The position numbers and the translations under genes were made by a program. The notes beneath the pieces were generated by a model, which ran no database searches, was not told where the DNA came from, and saw only the letters and a list, made by a program, of their open reading frames with translations. From Dallia pectoralis (lineage: Eukaryota; Chordata; Actinopteri; Esociformes; Umbridae), in the NCBI GenBank assembly GCA_029465975.1, contig CM055760.1:5485507-5549506 (forward strand): a DNA stretch of 64,000 nt, read 5' to 3'. Every line of letters begins with the position of its first letter. Positions within the stretch are counted from its first letter, which is position 1. Below are positions 33,175-45,004 of this stretch, one piece after another.

Positions 33175-36100
33175 CGCCCACTGTATCCGTCCACTGTATC
33201 CGTCCACTGTATCCGTCCACTGTATCCGTTCGCAGTATCCGTCCGCTGTATCCGTCCACTGTATCTGTCCACTGTATCCGTCCGCTGTATCCGTCCACTG
33301 TATCCGTCCACTGTATCCGTCCACTGTATCCGTTCGCAGTATCCGTCCGCTGTATCTGTCCACTGTATCCGTCCGCTGTATCCGTTCACAGTATCCGTTC
33401 GCAGTATCCGTCCTCTGTATCCGTTCACAGTATCCGTTCGCAGTATCCGTCCTCTGTATCCGTCCGCTGTATCCGTCCGCTGTATCCGTCCACTGTATCC
33501 GTCCACTGTATCCGTCCACTGTATCCGTCCGCTGTATCCGTTCACAGTATCCGTCCGCTGTATCCGTCCACTGTATCCGTCCACTGTATCCGTCCACTGT
33601 ATCCGTCCACAGTATCCGTCCGCTGTATCCGTCCACTGTATCCGTCCACTGTATCCGTTCGCAGTATCCGTCCGCTGTATCCGTCCACTGTATCCGTCCG
33701 CTGTATCCGTCCGCTGTATCCGTCCACTGTATCCGTCCACTGTATCCGTCCACTGTATCCGTCCGCTGTATCCGTTCACAGTATCCGTCCGCTGTATCCG
33801 TCCACTGTATCCGTCCACTGTATCCGTCCACAGTATCCGTCCGCTGTATCCGTTCACAGTATCCGTCCGCTGTATCCGTCCACTGTATCCGTCCACTGTA
33901 TCCGTCCACTGTATCCGTTCACAGTATCCGTCCGCTGTATCCGTCCACAGTATCCGTCCGCTGTATCCGTCCACAGTATCCGTTCGCAGTATCCGTCCTC
34001 TGTATCCGTCCACTGTATCCGTCCGCTGTATCCGTCCGCTGTATCCGTCCACTGTATCCGTCCACTGTATCCGTCCACTGTATCCGTCCGCTGTATCCGT
34101 CCACTGTATCCGTCCGCTGTATCCGTCCACTGTATCCGTCCACTGTATCCGTCCACTGTATCCGTCCACTGTATCCGTCCACTGTATCCGTCCACTGTAT
34201 CCGTCCACTGTATCCGTTCACAGTATCCGTCCACTGTATCCGTCCACTGTATCCGTTCACAGTATCCGTTCACAGTATCCGTTCACAGTATCCGTCCACT
34301 GTATCCGTTCACAGTATCCGTCCGCTGTATCCGTTCACAGTATCCGTTCACAGTATCCGTCCACAGTATCCGTCCACTGTATCCGTTCACAGTATCCGTT
34401 CACAGTATCCGTCCACTGTATCCGTTCACAGTATCCGTTCACAGTATCCGTCCACAGTATCCGTTCGCAGTATCCGTTCGCAGTATCTGTCCACTGTATC
34501 CGTTCACAGTATCCGTCCGCTGTATCCGTCCACTGTATCCGTTCGCTGTATCCGTCCACAGTATCCGTTCGCTGTATCCGTCCGCTGTATCCGTTCGCAG
34601 TATCCGTTCGCAGTATCCGTCCTCTGTATCCGTCCGCTGTATCCGTCCGCTGTATCCGTTCACAGTATCCGTCCGCTGTATCCGTCCACTGTATCCGTCC
34701 ACTGTATCCGTTCACAGTATCCGTCCGCTTTATCCGTCCGCTGTATCCGTCCACTGTATCCGTTCACAGTATCCGTCCGCTGTATCCGTCCACTGTATCC
34801 GTTCACAGTATCCGTCCGCTGTATCCGTCCACAGTATCCGTTCGCTGTATCCGTCCACTGTATCCGTCCACTGTATCCGTCCACTGTATCCGTCCACTGT
34901 ATCCGTTCACAGTATCCGTCCGCTGTATCCGTCCACAGTATCCGTCCGCTGTATCCGTTCACAGTATCCGTTCGCAGTATCCGTCCTCTGTATCCGTTCA
35001 CAGTATCCGTTCGCAGTATCCGTCCTCTGTATCCGTCCGCTGTATCCGTCCACTGTATCCGTCCACTGTATCCGTCCACAGTATCCGTCCGCTGTATCCG
35101 TTCACAGTATCCGTCCGCTGTATCCGTCCACTGTATCCGTCCACTGTATCCGTCCACTGTATCCGTCCACAGTATCCGTCCGCTGTATCCGTCCACTGTA
35201 TCCGTCCGCTGTATCCGTTCGCAGTATCCGTCCACTGTATCCGTCCGCTGTATCCGTCCGCTGTATCCGTCCACTGTATCCGTCCACTGTATCCGTCCAC
35301 TGTATCCGTCCACTGTATCCGTTCACAGTATCCGTCCGCTGTATCCGTCCACTGTATCCGTCCACTGTATCCGTCCACTGTATCCGTTCACAGTATCCGT
35401 CCGCTGTATCCCTCCACTGTATCCGTCCACTGTATCCGTCCGCTGTATCCGTTCACAGTATCCGTCCGCTGTATCCGTCCACTGTATCCGTCCACTGTAT
35501 CCGTTCACAGTATCCGTCCGCTTTATCCGTCCGCTGTATCCGTCCACTGTATCCGTTCACAGTATCCGTCCGCTGTATCCGTCCACTGTATCCGTTCACA
35601 GTATCCGTCCGCTGTATCCGTCCACTGTATCCGTTCGCTGTATCCGTCCACAGTATCCGTTCGCTGTATCCGTCCACTGTATCCGTTCACTGTATCCGTC
35701 CACTGTATCCGTTCACAGTATCCGTCCACTGTATCCGTTCACAGTATCCGTCCGCTGTATCCGTTCACAGTATCCGTTCACAGTATCCGTCCACAGTATC
35801 CGTCCACTGTATCCGTTCACAGTATCCGTCCGCTGTATCCGTCCACAGTATCCGTCCGCTGTATCCGTTCACAGTATCCGTTCGCAGTATCCGTCCTCTG
35901 TATCCGTCCGCTGTATCCGTCCACTGTATCCGTCCACTGTATCCGTCCACTGTATCCGTCCACTGTATCCGTCCACTGTATCCGTCCACTGTATCCGTCC
36001 GCTGTATCCGTCCACTGTATCCGTCCACTGTATCCGTCCACTGTATCCGTCCACTGTATCCGTCCGCTGTATCCGTCCGCTGTATCCGTCCACTGTATCC

Positions 36101-37698
36101 GTCCACTGTATCCGTTCACAGTATCCGTCCACTGTATCCGTCCACTGTATCCGTTCACAGTATCCGTTCACAGTATCCGTTCACAGTATCCGTCCACTGT
36201 ATCCGTTCACAGTATCCGTCCGCTGTATCCGTTCACAGTATCCGTTCACAGTATCCGTCCACAGTATCCGTCCACTGTATCCGTTCACAGTATCCGTTCA
36301 CAGTATCCGTCCACTGTATCCGTTCACAGTATCCGTTCACAGTATCCGTCCACAGTATCCGTTCGCAGTATCCGTTCGCAGTATCCGTCCACTGTATCCG
36401 TTCACAGTATCCGTCCGCTGTATCCGTCCACTGTATCCGTTCGCTGTATCCGTCCACAGTATCCGTTCGCTGTATCCGTCCGCTGTATCCGTTCGCAGTA
36501 TCCGTTCGCAGTATCCGTCCGCTGTATCCGTCCGCTGTATCCGTTCACAGTATCCGTCCGCTGTATCCGTCCACTGTATCCGTCCACTGTATCCGTTCAC
36601 AGTATCCGTCCGCTTTATCCGTCCACTGTATCCGTTCACAGTATCCGTCCGCTGTATCCGTCCACTGTATCCGTTCACAGTATCCGTCCACTGTATCCGT
36701 CCACTGTATCCGTTCACAGTATCCGTCCGCTGTATCCGTCCACTGTATCCGTTCGCTGTATCCGTCCACAGTATCCGTTCGCTGTATCCGTCCACTGTAT
36801 CCGTCCACTGTATCCGTCCACTGTATCCGTTCACAGTATCCGTCCACTGTATCCGTTCACAGTATCCGTCCGCTGTATCCGTTCACAGTATCCGTTCACA
36901 GTATCCGTCCACAGTATCCGTCCACTGTATCCGTTCACAGTATCCGTTCACAGTATCCGTCCACAGTATCCGTCCACTGTATCCGTTCACAGTATCCGTT
37001 CACAGTATCCGTCCACAGTATCCGTTCGCAGTATCCGTTCGCAGTATCCGTCCACTGTATCCGTTCACAGTATCCGTCCGCTGTATCCGTCCACTGTATC
37101 CGTTCGCTGTATCCGTCCACAGTATCCGTTCGCTGTATCCGTCCGCTGTATCCGTTCGCAGTATCCGTTCGCAGTATCCGTCCTCTGTATCCGTCCGCTG
37201 TATCCGTCCGCTGTATCCGTTCACAGTATCCGTCCGCTGTATCCGTCCACTGTATCCGTCCACAGTATCCGTTCGCAGTATCCGTTCGCAGTATCCGTCC
37301 ACTGTATCCGTTCACAGTATCCGTCCGCTGTATCCGTCCACTGTATCCGTTCGCTGTATCCGTCCACAGTATCCGTTCGCTGTATCCGTCCGCTGTATCC
37401 GTTTGCAGTATCCGTTCGCAGTATCCGTCCACTGTATCTGTCCGCTGTATCCGTCCGCTGTATCCGTCCACTGTATCCGTCCACTGTATCCGTCCACTGT
37501 ATCCGTCCACTGTATCCGTCCACTGTATCCGTCCGCTGTATCCGTCCGCTGTATCCGTCCACTGTATCCGTCCGCTGTATCTGTCCGCTGTATCTGTCCA
37601 CTGTATCCGTCCACTGTATCCGTCCACTGTATCTGTACACTGTATCCGTCCACTGTATCTGTCCACTGTATCTGTCCGCTGTATCCGTTCGCTGTATC
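33175..37698. repeat. 13-bp minisatellite, about 350 copies (4.5 kb), between dab2 and c9
   Basis: The unit is CCGTCCACTGTAT. It varies mainly at three sites, giving a few classes: CCGTCCACTGTAT, CCGTCCGCTGTAT, CCGTTCACAGTAT, CCGTTCGCAGTAT, CCGTCCACAGTAT, CCGTTCGCTGTAT and CCGTCCTCTGTAT. Phase is kept at 13 for nearly the whole array. A higher-order duplication with offset 1,898 bp (146 units) is visible (about 34214-34700 against 36112-36600). All minus-strand frames encoding DGYSGRIQWTDTV-like repeats are by-products of the period. Confidence 0.97.
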
Positions 37699-40020
37699 CA
37701 TCATGTATCTGTCACAGGTGTTCTTTTGGTCTTGTCTCTAATCCCTTGTTCTCTTCCTATTTCTCCAATCACATGACTGCTAATAACTGTCCCATAACTG
37801 TTATTGGTTTATAAGATTGAAGTTTCCAGTTGAGAGTAAAGGCAAACATTATTAACATTGAAGCAAGACGATTAACAAAAATAAGTGGAAAATGTTTAAT
37901 CTTGTAACAGATTTTTGAAAAGCCACTGAAACATAATTTGCCCACTAAAGACAGTCGTGTTTCCTGTCTTCTGATTTGTGAAGCGGTGCCCCCTTGTGGA
38001 CATTAATTGAAACAACAAAAATTATGGAGCCTGATAAGATTGAGATCTGTGAATTTAGAAGCCCTGTACAATATTGTGCCCTAGGCAAGTTTTTAGCCGG
38101 TACCCCCTTTGCAACATAGCCCCTTTGCATTTTCATTATTTTACTCGTTTGGCACCCCTATGGATGAACAGCTATAATGAGCATTAACTTGGTGAGTGCT
38201 GAAAACATTGGAGAACATGTGGGTGATATAATGTAGTAATGTAACAAGGTTAGAAAAGCCCTTGTTAAATTCATGATTTTCTTTCAAATCACAACTTTTC
38301 TTGGTGGGTTTGCGAGGGACCTCTACTGGCTCGGAGTGGTTCTGCAGTTCTCTGGATATTTCCTGGTGGTTGTGTTCTCCAGCCTAGTATCTTTCACCAT
38401 TGCTGTAGTTATGTTGCCAGCTATCAATAATTATTTTGCGATGGTAAATAACAACTCGAGCCCCAAGTCCTTTGCGATCAAGTCCTTTGCGATCAAGTCT
38501 GAGTCAAGTGGCCATTTGTCAAGTCACTGGCATGTATCCAGTCTCTGGGCCTGATAAACTAACTTTTTAGTTTATTTGCATGTTATTTTGAAATGGACAT
38601 TTGGTCAATAAAATGCATGATCATTTTCAATGTATGTGTTAGTTGAGACTACATTTGAATGAAAATGGAAAAATCCAATTGCATTTGCATTTTCTCATAG
38701 TCATGTGGACGTTCAATATAAAAATGCAAAAAATAAATTAAAAAAATGCAAAAAAAAAACAGTTACGCAGGCCGGTCTTCAGTTTAGATGCCACTTTCTT
38801 GAACGTAGTCCCATATGGGGTTCCATAACAAAAGGAAAAGATTGTTTGAATATGGACTGTTGTTTTTGCCATTCACCATAACTTAATACATTGTTCCTTT
38901 AAACATAAATTCTACGGTATGCCGTGTAACATTAACTGCCATCATAAACACCCAAGTTCTGAAGAAAAAAAACAATAGTTAGAATAGCTAGAATATTTTG
39001 CTTTGCTCAAGACAAATGTAAAACAAGTTAGAGAGAAAAACTTTCAAAAGATTACACAGACAAAGCCTAACAAAATCAAAGGTTTTGTTTGTTTGATAAA
39101 ACCCAAAATGTTTAACGAGTTCTACTGATTAGCTTTGCTCGTTGAGGCCTCATTACGATGCCTCCATACCTACTGACTCTCTCAAAAAGTTCAATGGACG
39201 TTGGGACAAACATCACCTATCTAACCTCAAGCTATTCCTGTGTTGACACAGTGCACCATTTACTGTAAAAAATCTGAAAGTACAACAAATTATTCCGGGT
39301 TATTTCAACACGCTACAGCTGGGGTTTCTTAAATCGCTTGAACTGCTTTAATTCAATTTACACCATTGTGTCTTAAATTTGCACTGTGTAGAATACTGCC
39401 TTTCATTTTTACAAAATGGTTATACCTATAGCCAAACAATAGCTGAATAGTGTCAGCAAGTCCAGGGTGTTTTAGGGCAACTTCACGTATGAGATGACAA
39501 AGCAACACCTTAGAGACACCAGCTGCAGATGTCTTTTAGTTATTTATACTGGTATTTATGCTGGTACTTAAGGAACATCTTGGATGCCTTGTTGTGGAAA
39601 AAGAGAAAAATCTGTATTTAACTGTGTAATGATGGTGGGTGATATAGGTATGAAGTGAAATGGTATGCGTGTGCACAAGTAAAAAAACTGAACTGGAGTA
39701 AAACAGCTTAAAACGTTCTTTCCTAATTTGCTTGGACTTTTATACCGTCAATACTATTATTGCATCACCAGAGAGTTCAAATGAACATCCTTAAATATTT
39801 GCTTTGCTGTTTCCGATAACTGAAATGGTCAGAATATGCAGCGAACCAATTCATGTCAGACTCTCCGCTACAAGAACTTTGCTGACATAAAATGAAGCTA
39901 TTTGTTATTCATAAATTACAGCATACGTTAAATAGGGGATTGCCCTGAAACTCCTCATCGAGAGCCCAATAGCTTTGGTTGTTTAGATCAATAAAGAAAC
40001 AAAGGATTTTATTTCAACCC
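37699..40020. other. Spacer between the minisatellite and c9
   Basis: AT-rich sequence with no supported gene. A 15-bp direct duplication (AGTCCTTTGCGATCA, about 38467-38497) lies inside a 93-codon plus-strand frame (38273-38554) that has no recognisable domain. Poly(A)-rich stretches occur near 38730-38760. Confidence 0.5.
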
Positions 40021-40028
40021 CACGTGTT

Positions 40029-40101
40029 CGACAATCATTAACAGAACAGATGTTCATATAAGACAGGACAGATCCGACAGTGTTTGCATCTTTCTGTCAC
40101 C
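40029..40101 (+). promoter_or_regulatory. c9: c9 core promoter: TATA-like box and HNF1-like site
   Basis: CATATAAG at 40056-40063 is a TATA-like element about 40 bp before the start codon. GACAATCATTAAC at 40030-40042 resembles the HNF1 consensus, with a perfect ATTAAC half and a degraded other half. A hepatocyte-type promoter fits C9, a plasma protein made in the liver. The implied 5'UTR is very short (about 10-20 nt). Motif matches only. Confidence 0.45.
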
Positions 40102-43100
40102 ATGAGAACTGAGGTAACCGCTGCTCTTCTACTGGGGTTCTGTACCCTATACCATGCTCTGTCTGTGTACGGGGATGAGAACAGAACGTACGTATGCTCT
40201 ATTTTCTATTACGTGTAATACAGTTAGCAAAGCCTTGTTTGGTAGCAAGCAAGTTTATTTATATAGCACAATTCATACATACATTCAATGTGCTATACAA
40301 AGCTTACATTTTATATTCATAGCAACATGTTAAATGCACTGGCATCATGTACATTTAAAACATTACATCTCAGTATTAACTGTGTACATTTCATTCAAAA
40401 GGTCTTAAGAAACGTTTTAGGTCTCTAGAACCTGGCCAAGAAGTCTTTAGAACTTCCAGGTCTTAAGAAACTTTTTAGGTCTCTAGAACCTGGCCAAGAA
40501 GTCTTTAGAACTTCCAGGTCTTAGAACTTTATACAAAAGGTTTTTAGAACTTTTTCAGGTCTCTAGAACATGGCCTTCAGAACTTCCAGGTCTTTGATGT
40601 GTACATTACAGGTTTTCATTTATGCCACATTTTAGAATAATAGCAAATAAAAACATCAAATGGGTAATTCGATGAAGAATAGAAAATAAAATAGAATAAG
40701 AACAAATTAAATTAAACTCAAAATAGACTTAACAGTGTGGTCAAATTTAAGTGCTCAGTCATACACTTGTGAAAAGAGAAATGTTTTTAACCTGGCTTTA
40801 AAAATGGATTCATTTGTGGCACGTCTAAGAACTTCTGGTAATTTATTCCAGTTGCATTCAGCGTAACTGTTTACTTTTGACTCTGGGCTCTGCCAGCTGT
40901 CCTGAGTTCAATGATCTAAGATCCCTGCTTGGTTAATAATCTTCAAACATATCAGACATGTATTCATGGCCCAAACTGTTCAAAGATTTACAGACTACAA
41001 GCATCACTTTAAAATCTATTCTGTATCTGACTGGAAGCCAGTGCAAAGACCTAATAACCAGAGTGATGTGTTCTGTTCTCTTGGTCTTGGTTAACATTCT
41101 AGCAGCAGCATTCTGAATGAGCTGCAGCTGTTTTACACTCTTTTTGGGGAGTCCAGTTAAGAGCCCATTACAGTAGTCAACCCTACTGGAGATAAATGCA
41201 TAGATTAGCTTCTCTTGGTCATTTTTTGACACCAAGCTCTTGATTCTGGCTATATTTTAAGATGATAGAATGCTGTTTTGTTGACCGCTTTGACTCCAGA
41301 CACCGGGTCAATCGAGTTTGGGCACGCAGCCTTGACCTCACGAGAGTTGTGTGTGTGTTTGTGTTTGTCACCCGCAGAGGCAGACGAGAGACCCGTGAGG
41401 TCAAGGCGGCGCCCCCGAACCCGGTTGACTGTGTCTGGGGTCGCTGGTCTGAGTGGACCCCTTGCCACCCGTGCACCAAGACACAGGTAGAACTCCAAAA
41501 GAATCCCTCACAACGACCACGCGTCCATTCCGCCTCCCGTCACAATTGATTCACGGCCCAAACTGTGTCGGCAGCACCGCTCTCGGAGCGTCGAGGCGTT
41601 TGGCCAGTTCGGTGGGAGATCCTGTTCAGGACAGCCAGTAGGAGAGCAACAGGCCTGTACCACACAGGCTGTATGTGAAGCGGACCCACCCAAGAAGTGT
41701 CCCGACAGCGAGTTCGCCTGTGACTCAGGTACTGTAACATACATGGTACCGATCCACCATATGTGTGTGTTAAGTTGGCTGCATTCTTCAGGTTGTTGTT
41801 TGTTCTGAGCGTCTGTGTAGTAATGTTCACCGTCAGTCAATAAAGTGTGGACAACTGTGTAGAGTGGATATGTATTATTATGTTATTACGGAGAAGTTGG
41901 TGTAGCTCAGGTTGAGTGCATGCTTTGTGTGTATGATGTCCTGTGTTCAATCCCCAGCTTCTCCCCGGGTCGCCGTTGCAAATGAGAATTTGTTCTCAAT
42001 CGGCCTACCTGGTTAAAATAACATCAATAAAATAACAATTATCCTATTTTTCTTTGTGAAGGGGCGTGTATTAAGGCGAGACTCTCCTGTAACGGTGACT
42101 TGGACTGTGAGGATGCGTCCGATGAGAACTGTGAGCCCATCCGGCCACCCTGTGGAGCTCGGCAGTATGACACCAACGAACAGGGCAGAACCGCAGGATA
42201 CGGGTCAGTGCCTGCCATCCACTACGTGCTGTACATGACTGTAGCAGATCGGACAGAGTTCAAAAAGCATTGATTTTCTTTCGAAGCGTTCAGCAGCCCT
42301 TGATCGGTAGAATGGAATCGATGGAAAACAACTCCATGCAAATATTTAAATAACACACACACACACAAAAACAAACTTTGAGGAGGAGAGATAAAGAACT
42401 AAAAACGTACAACAACCATGTTGCATAAGTGAAAAGGTAATACTTTGTTGAAGCATCTTTTGATTTTGTTACAGCACTCAGTCTTTTTGGGAAGGTGTCT
42501 ATGAATGGCACATCTTGACTTAGCTATATTTGCCAACTCTTCTTTGCGAAAGCGCTGCAAATCTGTAAAATTGCGAAGACATCTCCTGTGCACAGCCCTC
42601 TTCAGTTCACCCCTGAATTGGATTCGGGTCTGGGATCCCTCTGATGCTTTGGAAGCACTCTGTGCTCTGAGATGCAACTAAGAAATCCTACTGGAACAGC
42701 TGACCTTTATTTGTGATTATTCAGAGTAACTTTAGATGATGGCAGGTGCGTAATGACTTCTATTTAACATGGGTTTTGTGATTGGTTTATTCTGAACACA
42801 GCCACATCCCCAGTTCTAAGGGGGGCTTCCACACTTATGTAACCAGGTTATTGTAAGGTTTTTATTTTTGATTTATCCCCCCAAAGATTTCAGTTTGTTT
42901 TTCAATTTAATTGTTCCCGTATAGGTCACATTAAAGGGGGAATAAGTTCTGACGTGATTTATCTTTTTGTCGCAGAGTGTCAGGTCTAGACATGAAACCT
43001 ACAAAAAGAATAGATTGATATTGCAAGATATTATTTTAACTCTAGATAGTTGTCTTTCTGTTGTGACAGAGTGAACATCTTGGGCATGGAACCCCGGATG

Positions 43101-44845
43101 AACCCCTTTAACAACGATTACTTCAACGGCGTGTGCCAGAAGGTGAAGAGCTCCGTTGACAACACGTACAGCCGGCTGCCTTGGAACGTGGGTGTGCTCA
43201 ATTACGACGTGAGTCCAGCCTGCAAAGGGCATTTCTCTTTGTGAGCTCTGCCTTCTAGCGCCAAAAACTCTAGATAACCTTCGCTGTTAAAAAAGACCAA
43301 ATAGTTCTCCTGATAAGGACAAATGTGGCGAACAACATTTCAGGTCTCAAATCAACCTGTGTATTGCATTAAAGTGATGCCTGTGTTTGAGTGTTGCTCG
43401 ACTTTCAACATGTGTCGGATCTTCTGCGTGTCTTGATCAGACGTTAGTTGAGGAGACCGTTTCTAAGGAGATCTACGAAGACACGCACACACTCCTGAAG
43501 GAGTTGATGACCGAGACGAAGTTAACTGTAGGAGTCGGGCTGAACCTGAAGTTCACGCCAACGGAGAAGTCTCAGAACAAAGCGAGCAAGTCCAACACAA
43601 CCGTGTCCGGGGGAGTCGGTCTGGACGCGGATTATGACCGGACGAACATGATCAAGAATGTGGCCGAGTACACTACCATCAAGGTAAACTATTCACATTA
43701 TAGATTATACTGACCGATAAAACGTACGCTACCTGACGAACAATAAGCTAACTATTCACATTATAGATTATACTGACCGATAAAACGTACGCTACCTGAC
43801 GAACAATAAGCTTTCAGCTAACATTTATTTTCCACAAAAGCGTAGAACGTTTCGGCAGAGTTACAATAAACGTTTATGGACCTTCTCTCTGAAGCTCACG
43901 AATAATAATGTAACACCTACAGTGCTGTGGTAGGATGGCAAACGTTTGGTTCACGCGGATCCTCGTCCATACAGAACAAGAGCTTTATGCGCGTTAAGGG
44001 CCGCGTGCAGCTGAGCACGTACAGGATGCGCTCCCGGGAACTTCAGGTGGCCGGCGAGTTCCTGGAACACGTCAAGTCTCTGCCTCTGGAATACGAGAAA
44101 GGCCAGTACTTCAGGTTGTACCAGAATCATCAACCGATCAATAACCACTAACACCCTTCAGTACAAATGACCTCAGCTTCTTTGCGCACGAACGACGCAT
44201 GCGAATCGTCATGTGTGTTGTCGCATTTACGTTTGTGCCATCTCAATGTTATTTGAAGTTCATTTGAACTGAATCAAACTGTACGCAGCTTCCTGGAGGA
44301 CTACGGAACTCACTACACAAAGAACGGGAAGTCCGGCGGAGAATACGAGCTGGTCTACGTTCTGAATCAGGACAACATCAGGGACAAAAGTATGTTGGGT
44401 TTCTGTATCTTCTTCCACCGACAACCGCTAATACCTGCCTCGCCCGTGCACTATAGGGCCTTCACAGATGAGAGGCTGTGGTCTCTGTAGTAGAACCGCT
44501 TTGCAACGTCACTTCTGTACTATTGTTTTGAGTGACATGGCACCGCGTTTTTGTCTCCTGCAGAGGTTACAGAGAAAAAGGTCCAAGACTGCATTAAAAT
44601 TGGAATCACAGCGAACTTCGAAACAAACATTGGGATTGGAGGAGATGCTCGCGTCAAACCGGGCCACTGTAAAGACACGACCAACACGGACACAGGTATG
44701 ACATCCACTGCCAAAGGTCACTTCTGTGCTGCACACACACACACACTGGGATGTATACTAACACAAACACACAAAACACACACAATGGGTGTATACTAAC
44801 ACGCACACACACACACACACACACACTCACTGGGGTGTATACTAA

Positions 44846-44892
<47 letters not shown>

Positions 44893-44908
44893 GGGTGTAT
44901 ACAAACAA

Positions 44909-44953
<45 letters not shown>

Positions 44954-44967
44954 GGGTGTATACTAAC

Positions 44968-45004
<37 letters not shown>

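Noticed and set aside
33117..37704. Minus-strand frames encoding DGYSGRIQWTDTV-like repeats, up to 363 codons
   Set aside because: They are by-products of a 13-bp minisatellite. Equivalent frames occur in every phase and no start, splice or domain context exists.
38273..38554. 93-codon plus-strand frame with hydrophobic segments
   Set aside because: No match to a known family, an internal short duplication, and AT-rich spacer context.
41890..42035. A tRNA gene
   Set aside because: A and B boxes are present, but the tRNA fold is lost and a SINE body follows.
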